Program-made: the position numbers and the translations under genes | Part shown: piece by piece, positions 42,060 to 49,839 of the stretch | Layout of the letters: each line of letters starts with the position of its first letter | Numbering within the stretch: the first letter of the stretch is position 1 | Notes under the pieces: model-generated | What the model was told of the DNA's origin: nothing | Databases searched by the model: none | Seen by the model: only the letters and a program-made list of their open reading frames with translations | Assembly (NCBI GenBank): GCA_035764935.1 | Contig: DASTYK010000027.1 | Coordinates: 1 to 54,017, forward strand | DNA: 54,017 nt | Direction: 5' to 3' | Origin: Longimicrobiales bacterium | GTDB lineage: Bacteria > Gemmatimonadota > Gemmatimonadetes > Longimicrobiales > RSA9

Positions 42060-43862
42060 ATGATCGGAATCGACTGGGCCGTCGTGCTCGTCTACATGCT
42101 CGGCACACTGGCGCTCGGTATCTGGCTGAGCCGGCGCGCCTCCGGCTCACTCGCGGACTTCTTCGTGGGCGGCCGCGGCATCTCCTGGTGGCTGGCCGGC
42201 ACTTCCATGGCCGCCACGACCTTCTCCATCGACACCCCGCTCTACGTCGCCGGCGTCGTCGGCACGCGCGGCATCGCCGGCAACTGGGAGTGGTGGGCGT
42301 ACGGCATCGCCCACGTGATCATGATCTACATGTTCGCGCGCCTGTGGCGCCGCGCCGAGATCATCACCGACAACGAGCTGACGGAACTTCGCTACGGCGG
42401 CACGCCCGCCGCCACGCTGCGTGCGGTCAAGGGCTTCCTGTTCGCCGTCGTGATCGGCTCGATCGGCGCCGGCTACGCGATGCTCGCCATGGTCAAGGTC
42501 GTCGATGCGCTCCAGATCTTTCCGTCGCTCGGCCTCGACCTGGGTGACAACGGCAAGCTCTGGGCGATCATTTTGATCAGCGTGTTCGTGCTGGTCTACG
42601 CGGGTGCCGCCGGTCTGTGGGGCGTGGTCGCGACCGACTTCTTCCAGTTCTTCCTCGCGCTCATCGGCGCGATCATCGTGGCCTGGGCGGCAGTGGCGCA
42701 CGTGGGAGGGCTGGACGACGTCGTGCGTCTCGCGCAGGCCAATACCGAGTTCGACGCGCTCTCCTTCACGCCGTTCCACTTCGGTGGTGATACGCTCATC
42801 AGCTGGTCGCGAACCGCGGGCATTACGGCCACGACGTTCTTCGCGTACGTAACGGTGCTATGGTGGGCGTTCCGCCGCTCGGACGGCGGCGGCGAATTCA
42901 TCCAGCGCATCTCGTCAGTGAAGACAGAGAAGGACGCGGAGAAGGCGGCCTGGTTCTTCAACATCATGCACTACGTCGTGCGCACCTGGCCCTGGATCCT
43001 GGTCGCACTGGTCGCGCTGGCGCTGTACCCGGACCTCGAAGACCCCGAGCTCGGCTACCCGATGCTGATGCTCGACTTCCTGCCGGCAGGCCTGCTCGGA
43101 CTGGTCGTCGCGTCCCTGCTCGCCGCGTTCATGAGCACGATGTCCACGCTCATCAACTGGAGCGCGAGCTACATGACCAACGACCTGTACGCGCGCTTCA
43201 TGCGGCCGCACGCCTCGCAGAAGGAGCTGGTGTTCGCCGCGCGCGTCGCGTCCGTCATCGTGCTGATCATCGCGGGCTTCGCCGCGTTCCAGTCCCAGTC
43301 GATCGCGACCGTCTACCGTCTCATCCTGGCCATCGGCACCGGGCCCGGTCTCGTGCTCATCCTGCGCTGGTACTGGTGGCGAATCAACGCGTGGGCGGAG
43401 CTGGCCTCCATGGTCGCGGGCTTCATCGTCGGCTTCCTCACCTCCGTGGAGAACCCGATCTACTCGCTCGTCATCGACGACTTCGGACTCCGCCTGATGG
43501 TTACCGCCGGAATCACCCTGCTGATCTGGGTGCCCGTCATGCTGCTGACGAAGCCGGAGAACGATGAGAAGCTGGACGCGTTCTATACGCGCGTCCGCCC
43601 CGGCGGCCCCGGCTGGGCACGTCAGCGTGAGCGCACCGGCATCGCACCCGCACAGGACCTCGCCTCCGACATCCAGCGTGTACTCGCCGGCGTGCTGATC
43701 CTCTTCGGCGCGATGTTCGCCGTGGGCGGCGTCCTGCTGCTGCGCTGGGGCACGGCGATCATGATGACGATCATGCTGGTGGTGGGGCTGGTCTGGCTGA
43801 AGAAGCTCGGTGCAACGCAGATCGCGCCGCCGACCGCCGAGGCGCCGACGCATCCGTCGTGA
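42060..43862 (+). CDS. Sodium/solute symporter (SSS family), long form
   Basis: A 600-residue inner-membrane transporter of the SSS family with about 13-14 membrane segments. Landmarks are FFVGGRGISWWLAGTSMAATTFSIDTPL near TM2 and LAAFMSTMSTLINWSASYMTNDLY around TM8, where the sodium-site Ser/Thr residues lie. A cytoplasmic loop with RPGGPGWARQRERTG and a further C-terminal pair of membrane helices extend it beyond the 541-residue homologue at 1638. The ATG follows GGGAGGGGATAG. Position within the murQ-anmK run makes a muropeptide sugar or related substrate plausible but unproven. Repeat copy C begins directly after its stop. Confidence 0.9.
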   Translation: MIGIDWAVVLVYMLGTLALGIWLSRRASGSLADFFVGGRGISWWLAGTSMAATTFSIDTPLYVAGVVGTRGIAGNWEWWAYGIAHVIMIYMFARLWRRAEIITDNELTELRYGGTPAATLRAVKGFLFAVVIGSIGAGYAMLAMVKVVDALQIFPSLGLDLGDNGKLWAIILISVFVLVYAGAAGLWGVVATDFFQFFLALIGAIIVAWAAVAHVGGLDDVVRLAQANTEFDALSFTPFHFGGDTLISWSRTAGITATTFFAYVTVLWWAFRRSDGGGEFIQRISSVKTEKDAEKAAWFFNIMHYVVRTWPWILVALVALALYPDLEDPELGYPMLMLDFLPAGLLGLVVASLLAAFMSTMSTLINWSASYMTNDLYARFMRPHASQKELVFAARVASVIVLIIAGFAAFQSQSIATVYRLILAIGTGPGLVLILRWYWWRINAWAELASMVAGFIVGFLTSVENPIYSLVIDDFGLRLMVTAGITLLIWVPVMLLTKPENDEKLDAFYTRVRPGGPGWARQRERTGIAPAQDLASDIQRVLAGVLILFGAMFAVGGVLLLRWGTAIMMTIMLVVGLVWLKKLGATQIAPPTAEAPTHPS

Positions 43863-43868
43863 GGGTTA

Positions 43869-44090
43869 TTTCTACCACGGAGCGCACCGAGAGCACTGAG
43901 AACGGACCGACGTGGCGTGACATCCGGAAAGATGGGGAACAACAGCGGTCGCGCTGCTGTTGGCACTGACAGAACTGCGCGCGTCCAACACGCGAGGAGC
44001 GATTCGCAAATGAGATTCGAGATGGATTCCGGCGCGTCCCTCCTTCCGGCAATGATGTCTGTGCGCTCCGTGTTCTCTGTGGTGAATTCT
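43869..44090. repeat. Dispersed intergenic repeat element, copy C
   Basis: A plus-strand unit at 43869-43905 (ACCACGGAGCGCACCGAG) and a minus-strand unit at 44056-44090 (CACCACAGAGAACACGGAG on that strand) flank a hairpin: CAACAGC at 43940-43946 pairs with GCTGTTG at 43956-43962. The right unit lies inside the signal-peptide coding region of the next gene. Confidence 0.7.
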
Positions 44091-46142
44091 GTACTCGCAT
44101 GCGTGCTGGTCGCTGCGCTGGCCGCATGCGCATCAGCCCCAACCACGCGTCCCGGTGCCGGCGAGCTACCTGGAACGCCTGACACGGTCGCGGGCGAACG
44201 CGTCAATGCGCTGCCCCCGGTCCCTGTCGTCGACGGCGCGCTCGCGCTCGACGTCGTCTATCCCGTCGAAGGCCAGACTGTCGCAACCGACTCCACCTTC
44301 GTCTTCGGCAGCACCGGCAGCGGCCGGACACGCCTCACGATCAACGGTACCGCCGTCGATGTCGCACCGAACGGCGCTTTTCTCGCGTTTCTCCCGGTCC
44401 CGCGCGAGGGGGTCTACCGCCTTGAGGCGCTGAAGGACGGGGCGACCGCGAGCCTGCAGCTCAGCGTGCAGGTGCCGCAGCCGGACGTGCGCACCGGCGG
44501 TGCAGCGATCGTTGCGGGGAGCACGTATCCGGGCGGCGCCTGGGCAGTACAGCCGGACCAGGCGATCGAGGTCGGGTTCCGGGGGACACGCGGCGGGCAT
44601 GCGTGGCTGGTGCTTCCGGGCGGGGCGCGCGTGGCGCTGCACGAGGTGACCGGAACGCGCGACAGCGGCGATCGCAACTTTGTCGCCGATCCTGCCGCGG
44701 GCACGCTGCAGGCCGCGCCGTGGTCGCGCTACGAGGGCGTGCTCGTGCCGCGACCTCTGGCGAGCGGCGACACCAGCATCGCACAGCCGCTCATCGGCGG
44801 CGTGGGCGCGCGTGCGGGGCAGGGTGTCGTGGAGCCTGATGCCGGGCAGGCGCCGGACGTGGCGCGTGCTGCGGTGCTCGGCGAGCCCGTCGCGGGCGCA
44901 CCGGCGGTCGCGGCTGCGCCGGCAGCCAACGACGTCGCAGGTGATGCGTACTTCGAGCTGATCGTTGGCGCCGACACGGTGCGCTCACCGCTTCGGCTGA
45001 ACCTGCGAGTGCTGGATCCCGTGATGCCGCGCGTCGCGGTGGCGAGCGGCCCGCTCGAGGCGGGCCCGGACTGGGAGGTCCGCGGGCGGCCGCACACGTC
45101 GGGGCCGTTCCACTGGTTCTGGCCGCACGGCACGCGCCTGCAGATCGTCGAGCAGCGCGGTGACATGCTGCGCGCGCGGCTGACGGAGACGCTTTCCGCA
45201 TGGGTGCCGGCAGCTGACGTGCGGCTGCTGCCTGCGGGCACGCCAGCGCCGTTCGCGACGATCGGTGGCGTGCGGATGGTGCACCGCCACGACGCGATCG
45301 ACGTGCACGTCCCGATGGCGGAGGCCCTGCCGTTCCGGGTGGACGAGTCCGACCACACGCTCACGATCGACGTGTACGGCGCGACCAGCACGTCGAACTT
45401 CTTCCAGTACGGACAGCTAGATCCGCTGATCCGGCGTGCCGAGTGGAGCCAGCCGGACGACGACATCTACCGCATCACGCTGCACCTGGCGCAGCCTGTG
45501 TGGGGGTACGAGTCGTACCGCGCGTCCAATGGCGACCTGGTCGTGCGCGTGCGACGTCCGCCGCCGATCGATCCGGACCGGCCGCTGCGCGGCCTGCGCA
45601 TCGCGGTGGACGCCGGTCATCCGCCGGCGGGCGCGACCGGCCCGACGCGGCTGAAGGAGGCGGACGCGAACCTGTGGATCGCGCAGGCACTGCGGCCGAT
45701 GCTCGAGCAGGCGGGCGCGCACGTCATCATGATCCGCCCGGACACGGCGGCCGTGGCTCTGGGCGCCCGTCCGCAGATGGCCGCCGACTCCAACGCGCAC
45801 GTGCTCGTGTCGATTCACAACAATGCGTTCCCGGACGGCGTCAACCCCTTCGAGAACAACGGCACCAGCGTCTACTACTTCCATCCACGCTCTGCACAGC
45901 TCGCACAGCACGTGCAGCGCGAATTGCTGGATGAGCTGCGGCTGCGCGACATCGGGATCGGCCGCGCCGACCTCGCCCTTGTCCGGCCGACATGGATGCC
46001 TGCGGTGCTCAGCGAGACGATGTTTCTGATGATCCCGCAACAGGAGGCTGCATTGCGGAACCCGGACGTGCATCGTCGCATTGCCGAAGCGCACCTGCGC
46101 GCGCTCGAGTCGTTCCTGCGCGAACGGGCCGTCGCGCAGTAG
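44010..46142 (+). CDS. N-acetylmuramoyl-L-alanine amidase lipoprotein
   Basis: A 710-residue exported lipoprotein: signal with lipobox LAAC40, a long beta-rich region (~65-520) with an SH3-like part, and a C-terminal Amidase_3 domain. Its zinc ligands are H537 (DAGHPP), E550 (LKEADANL) and H603 (SIHNNA), with catalytic E669 (LSETMFLM). It cleaves the amide between MurNAc and the stem peptide of peptidoglycan. ATG at 44010 is preferred because GAGGAG lies upstream; ATGs at 44052 and 44055 are alternatives, and the GTG at 43917 is unlikely. The leader is built partly from repeat copy C. It fits the nearby murQ-anmK recycling genes. Confidence 0.85.
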   Translation: MRFEMDSGASLLPAMMSVRSVFSVVNSVLACVLVAALAACASAPTTRPGAGELPGTPDTVAGERVNALPPVPVVDGALALDVVYPVEGQTVATDSTFVFGSTGSGRTRLTINGTAVDVAPNGAFLAFLPVPREGVYRLEALKDGATASLQLSVQVPQPDVRTGGAAIVAGSTYPGGAWAVQPDQAIEVGFRGTRGGHAWLVLPGGARVALHEVTGTRDSGDRNFVADPAAGTLQAAPWSRYEGVLVPRPLASGDTSIAQPLIGGVGARAGQGVVEPDAGQAPDVARAAVLGEPVAGAPAVAAAPAANDVAGDAYFELIVGADTVRSPLRLNLRVLDPVMPRVAVASGPLEAGPDWEVRGRPHTSGPFHWFWPHGTRLQIVEQRGDMLRARLTETLSAWVPAADVRLLPAGTPAPFATIGGVRMVHRHDAIDVHVPMAEALPFRVDESDHTLTIDVYGATSTSNFFQYGQLDPLIRRAEWSQPDDDIYRITLHLAQPVWGYESYRASNGDLVVRVRRPPPIDPDRPLRGLRIAVDAGHPPAGATGPTRLKEADANLWIAQALRPMLEQAGAHVIMIRPDTAAVALGARPQMAADSNAHVLVSIHNNAFPDGVNPFENNGTSVYYFHPRSAQLAQHVQRELLDELRLRDIGIGRADLALVRPTWMPAVLSETMFLMIPQQEAALRNPDVHRRIAEAHLRALESFLRERAVAQ

Positions 46143-46152
46143 CAGCCGAGCC

Positions 46153-49100
46153 ATGCTGCGGTTGCGACGAGCCGCGCTTGCTGCACTGAGCTGCTGTGCG
46201 CTCTCCCTGGCCGGAGGCGCACCCGCGGTGGCGCAGGTGGATCCCGGCGCCACGTACCGCACGCTCACGACGTCGCACTTTCGCGTCACGTACCAGGACG
46301 GCCTCGAAGCACTGGCGCGGCATGCCGCCGGACGTGCGGAGATCACCTTTGCGATCCTGTCACGCACGCTCACGAGCCCGCCCGGGCTGCCGATCGACAT
46401 CGTCATTGCCGACGACCGCGACGTTTCCAACGGCATCACCACGCCGCTGCCGTCGAACCGCATCTGGATCTACGCCAGGCCGCCGGTCGAAACGCCATCG
46501 CTCGCGTTCAATCACGACTGGGTGGACCTCGTCATCACGCACGAGCTTGCCCACGCCTTCCACCTGGACGCGCACGGTCCACTCGGTCGTGTGCTGCGCA
46601 CGGTCTTCGGGCGCGTGCCGTTCACCTGGCCCGTGTTCCCGGCGCTGGGGACGCCGCTCTGGTCGATCGAGGGACTCGCCGTGCAGGTCGAGTCGGCGTT
46701 GACCGGGTTCGGCCGCATCCATGGCACCTGGCACGACGCCGTGGTCCGCACGGCCGTGCTGGCCGGTGCGCCCGATCCGATCGACCGCGTAAGCGGCTCC
46801 ACGCCGATCTGGCCCGGCAACGAGCGTGTCTACATCTACGGATCGCTCTTCCTCGACTGGATCACGCGCACGTACGGCGACTCCGTGCCGTCCATGCTCG
46901 TGAACGAGACTGCGGACGCCTGGCTGCCACCGGCCCTCTTCTTCGATCGGATTCCCCGTGCGACTACCGGGCAGACGTTCACGAGGCTCTACGACGCCTG
47001 GCTCGACTCGCTGCGTACGGAGTACACCGCCCTCGCGGACTCCCTCCGGCGCGACGGTCTCACCCGCGCGGCCGTACTGACCGCGGACGGCTACCGCGCA
47101 GCGCATCCGCGCTTCTCGCCCGATGGCCGTCGCATTGCCTACGCAGCCGCGGACGGCCGCACCGTCGCACAGACGCGCATCATCGATGCACATACCGGTC
47201 GCCAGCTCGCTGCAACTCGCCGCAACAGTCTCGCGTCGCTCGCGTGGCTGCCGGACGGCAGCATCATCACGTCACAGCTCGAATGGCAGGACGCGGCGCG
47301 CCTGTACTCCGATCTGTACCGGATCGACGAGCGCGGACGGGAGCAGCGGCTGACGCGCGGTGAACGGCTGCAGCACCCCGACGTATCGCGCGACGGGCGC
47401 CGAATCGTGGCCGTCGCCAACGAGGGAGGCAGCACCAGCATCGTGCTTCTCGACTACGCCGCCGGACGCATCCTTGCCCGGCGCACGATCGTACCGCCGG
47501 CGTCGCACGTGCAGTGGGCCCTGCCGCGCTTCTCGCCCGACGGCAGCAGGATCGCAGTGTCGCGCAGCAGCGGTGGCGTCTACCAGGTCGTGCTGCTCGA
47601 CACGGACGGCAACGTGCTGCGCGAGATCACAGGCGACGCCGCGCTGGACATGGGGGCGACGTTCTCGCCCGACGGCAGATGGCTCCTGTTCAGCTCCGAC
47701 CGGTCCGGTATCGCCAACCTCCTGGCGGCGGACCTGCACCGGCCGGACGCGCCCATCCTTCAGGTGACCAGCGTGCTCGGTGCCGCGTACGAGCCCGACG
47801 TGGCGCCGGACGGCAGCGCCATCGTGTACAGCGAGTATCACGCGGACGGCTTCCATGTCGTCCGCATTCCCTTCGAGCCCGACACGTGGCGCGTTGCGCC
47901 TGCATCGGCGATCGAGCCAGGCAGGCCTGCCGTCAGTGCCCAGGATGCGCGACAGCGCTGGAACGACAGCAAGGACGGCTCGCGGGCGACGATGTTCGAT
48001 GCGATCGCCGTCGCCGCCGATACGGCCGTGCTCGGGGAGGATACGTACAGCCCGTGGCCCACACTCCGGCCCTACTACTGGCTGCCGCTCGCCTGGAGCC
48101 AGGAGGACGTCGGCACGTTCGTCGGCGCCTCCTCCTACGGCACGGACGTCGTCGGAAAGAACGCATGGAGCGCGGCACTGTCCGTTGCAACGTCCAGCGG
48201 GCGAACCGCCGGTGAGGTGGCCTGGTCGTACGCAGGCTTCCGCAACCCGGTGCTGACAGCAGGCGTCACCCGCGACTGGGACCGCATCGGCTTCGTGCGC
48301 CTGCCGCAGGACACGTCGCTGATCCGGCCCGTGGTCGAACGCGAGGACGCGCTCCTCGCCCGACTCTCGTTCGTGCGACAGCGCGCGCGGCGCGCGGTGA
48401 GCGCGACCATCGGTGGCGAGCTCGTACGCCGCAGCCGCACCATCGAGGACGGGCTCGGCGCCACGCTCGTCGATCGGTCCGACGACCTCGCCGGCATCGT
48501 CGCCAGCGCAGGGCTTGCCACGTCCCGGGCTCAGCCGTTCTCCATCTCGCTCGAGGACGGCGTATCCCTCTCGCTCACCGGTCGGCGACGCTGGGACCGC
48601 TCACCCGACGTCCGCGACGCGAGCTACACCGAGATCACCACGCACAACGCGCTCTACCGGTCCCTCGACCTGCCCGGGTTCTCACGACACGTGCTCGGGG
48701 TGCGCGCCAGCGGGCTGCACCGCAGCGGCAACGGGGCCACACCATCCTCCATCGGCGGCGCCAGTGGCATCCTCCTCGCCGCACCCATCGACCTGGGTGT
48801 CGGACCGGGCACACTGCTGCTGCCCGTGCGCGGGTTTGCCCGCGGTGTGCGCGCCGGTACCAGCGCCTGGACCGCCAGCGCCGAGTACCGCTTTCCGATT
48901 GCCGCCGTCGGCCGTGGCGTCAGGTTGCTGCCCGTCTTTGTCGATCGCGTGAGCGGATCCGTCTTCGCGGATGCAGGCGACGCATGGTGCTCCGATGACA
49001 TCGCCGGACGGTACCTCCGCTGCATGCGCACGAGTCCCGGCTCACCACTGCTGTCCGGCGGCGCGGAACTGAGCCTGGATCTCGGCTTCTTCGGCTACGG

Positions 49101-49191
49101 CTCCCTGCGCACGCGGCTCGGTGCGGCGGTTCCCGTGCAGGGACCTGGCGACGGCGTCGCGTTCTATCTGCGGTTCGGTCACGCATTCTGA
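46153..49191 (+). CDS. Large secreted gluzincin-like metallopeptidase with TolB-type propeller and C-terminal barrel-like domain
   Basis: A 1012-residue exported protein with an N-terminal signal (residues 1-27, AGGAPAVAQ). A peptidase-MA-like domain has H130-E-L-A-H134 and a third ligand E173 in SIEGLAVQVES. A beta-propeller follows (~290-600), with repeated FSPDGRRIAY, FSPDGSRIAV and FSPDGRWLLFSSD blades of the PD40/TolB type. The C-terminal ~370 residues are rich in alternating strands and end FYLRFGHAF, with a terminal Phe as in outer-membrane barrels. It may be a surface or outer-membrane-anchored peptidase; the substrate is unknown. ATG at 46153 is 10 bases after the amidase stop, so the two are probably co-transcribed. 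Confidence 0.82.
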   Translation: MLRLRRAALAALSCCALSLAGGAPAVAQVDPGATYRTLTTSHFRVTYQDGLEALARHAAGRAEITFAILSRTLTSPPGLPIDIVIADDRDVSNGITTPLPSNRIWIYARPPVETPSLAFNHDWVDLVITHELAHAFHLDAHGPLGRVLRTVFGRVPFTWPVFPALGTPLWSIEGLAVQVESALTGFGRIHGTWHDAVVRTAVLAGAPDPIDRVSGSTPIWPGNERVYIYGSLFLDWITRTYGDSVPSMLVNETADAWLPPALFFDRIPRATTGQTFTRLYDAWLDSLRTEYTALADSLRRDGLTRAAVLTADGYRAAHPRFSPDGRRIAYAAADGRTVAQTRIIDAHTGRQLAATRRNSLASLAWLPDGSIITSQLEWQDAARLYSDLYRIDERGREQRLTRGERLQHPDVSRDGRRIVAVANEGGSTSIVLLDYAAGRILARRTIVPPASHVQWALPRFSPDGSRIAVSRSSGGVYQVVLLDTDGNVLREITGDAALDMGATFSPDGRWLLFSSDRSGIANLLAADLHRPDAPILQVTSVLGAAYEPDVAPDGSAIVYSEYHADGFHVVRIPFEPDTWRVAPASAIEPGRPAVSAQDARQRWNDSKDGSRATMFDAIAVAADTAVLGEDTYSPWPTLRPYYWLPLAWSQEDVGTFVGASSYGTDVVGKNAWSAALSVATSSGRTAGEVAWSYAGFRNPVLTAGVTRDWDRIGFVRLPQDTSLIRPVVEREDALLARLSFVRQRARRAVSATIGGELVRRSRTIEDGLGATLVDRSDDLAGIVASAGLATSRAQPFSISLEDGVSLSLTGRRRWDRSPDVRDASYTEITTHNALYRSLDLPGFSRHVLGVRASGLHRSGNGATPSSIGGASGILLAAPIDLGVGPGTLLLPVRGFARGVRAGTSAWTASAEYRFPIAAVGRGVRLLPVFVDRVSGSVFADAGDAWCSDDIAGRYLRCMRTSPGSPLLSGGAELSLDLGFFGYGSLRTRLGAAVPVQGPGDGVAFYLRFGHAF

Positions 49192-49265
49192 TCCTGTGAC
49201 AACGTGCGCGGCACGCTTCCTGTACCGGATGCTGCTGGAGTATCAACTGCAGCAGGAGGAGCATC

Positions 49266-49505
49266 ATGGGCGGCAAGCGACCCGATCAGCACCAGATCGC
49301 CCCGGGCGAGGGGCGCGCGACGGACTACAAGACCCTGCGTCGCAACGAGACACTCGACAAACAGCAGGACATCCAGAGCGAGGAGCCGCTGAACCCGCGC
49401 GAAGCCGCGTTCAACCGCGAAACGCAGAAGCGCGAGGCGGCCGATCGCGAGGAGCACGAGCCGCGCAACCGCGAGGAGCGGCGCGAGCAGGAGAAGAAGC
49501 GCTGA
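49266..49505 (+). CDS. Small charged disordered protein
   Basis: A 79-residue, extremely hydrophilic protein rich in Glu, Arg and Lys (REAADREEHEPRNREERREQEKKR) with no hydrophobic core, signal or Cys. The ATG is preceded by an excellent ribosome site (AGGAGGAG, 4 bases away), which supports real translation. Function is unknown; such proteins can be stress- or nucleic-acid-associated. The 334 bases that follow, before the next gene, hold a promoter, operator-like repeats and a hairpin. Confidence 0.68.
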   Translation: MGGKRPDQHQIAPGEGRATDYKTLRRNETLDKQQDIQSEEPLNPREAAFNRETQKREAADREEHEPRNREERREQEKKR

Positions 49506-49683
49506 CCCGATAGCCGGCGTTCGCCAGGGCGGGTGCGGGTTAAAGCGGCCCAGCCCGAATCCGCCCCGCCACGGTGGACCGCCGACCTCTCCACAGACCT
49601 GTCCACAACGCCCGTGCAAAACGCGAAAATCACGCATCCCGGCGTGCCTTCCGGGGTATCAACAAATGTGCAAAAGTTTCCGC

Positions 49684-49735
49684 TTGACCCCCATGGTATG
49701 GGGTGCTAACGTGGACGCCCCACGACATATTGTGG
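49684..49735 (+). promoter_or_regulatory. nrdJ promoter with tandem NrdR-box-like sites
   Basis: A promoter with TTGACC (49684-49689) and TAACGT (49707-49712) has a 17-base spacer. An NrdR-box-like 16-mer at 49720-49735 (CCACGACATATTGTGG) matches 12 of 16 positions of the published consensus. A weaker, palindromic second site CCCCATGGTATGGGG (49689-49703) lies within the spacer, about 31 bases centre to centre, the spacing expected for paired NrdR boxes on one helix face. This suggests NrdR repression of the ribonucleotide reductase gene. Confidence 0.6.
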
Positions 49736-49791
49736 TGACCGCGACTTTCGCGGCGCTGACCTGCGGCTTGACGCGCTGATCCTGATGACCC

Positions 49792-49820
49792 GGGGCGCCA
49801 GTGCCCCTCGTTTCTTTTTT
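49792..49820 (+). promoter_or_regulatory. Hairpin plus U-rich tract in the nrdJ leader
   Basis: GGGGC and GCCCC (49792-49796 and 49803-49807) form a 5-base-pair stem directly followed by a T-rich tract (TCGTTTCTTTTTTATT), then the ribosome site and ATG. It has the layout of an intrinsic terminator placed as an attenuator, although the stem is short. Confidence 0.4.
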
Positions 49821-49839
49821 ATTGCTGGAGAACTGCCTC

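Noticed and set aside
49506-49839. Cobalamin riboswitch before nrdJ
   Set aside because: I could not find the conserved B12-box sequence; the region is better explained by promoter, NrdR-like sites and a hairpin.
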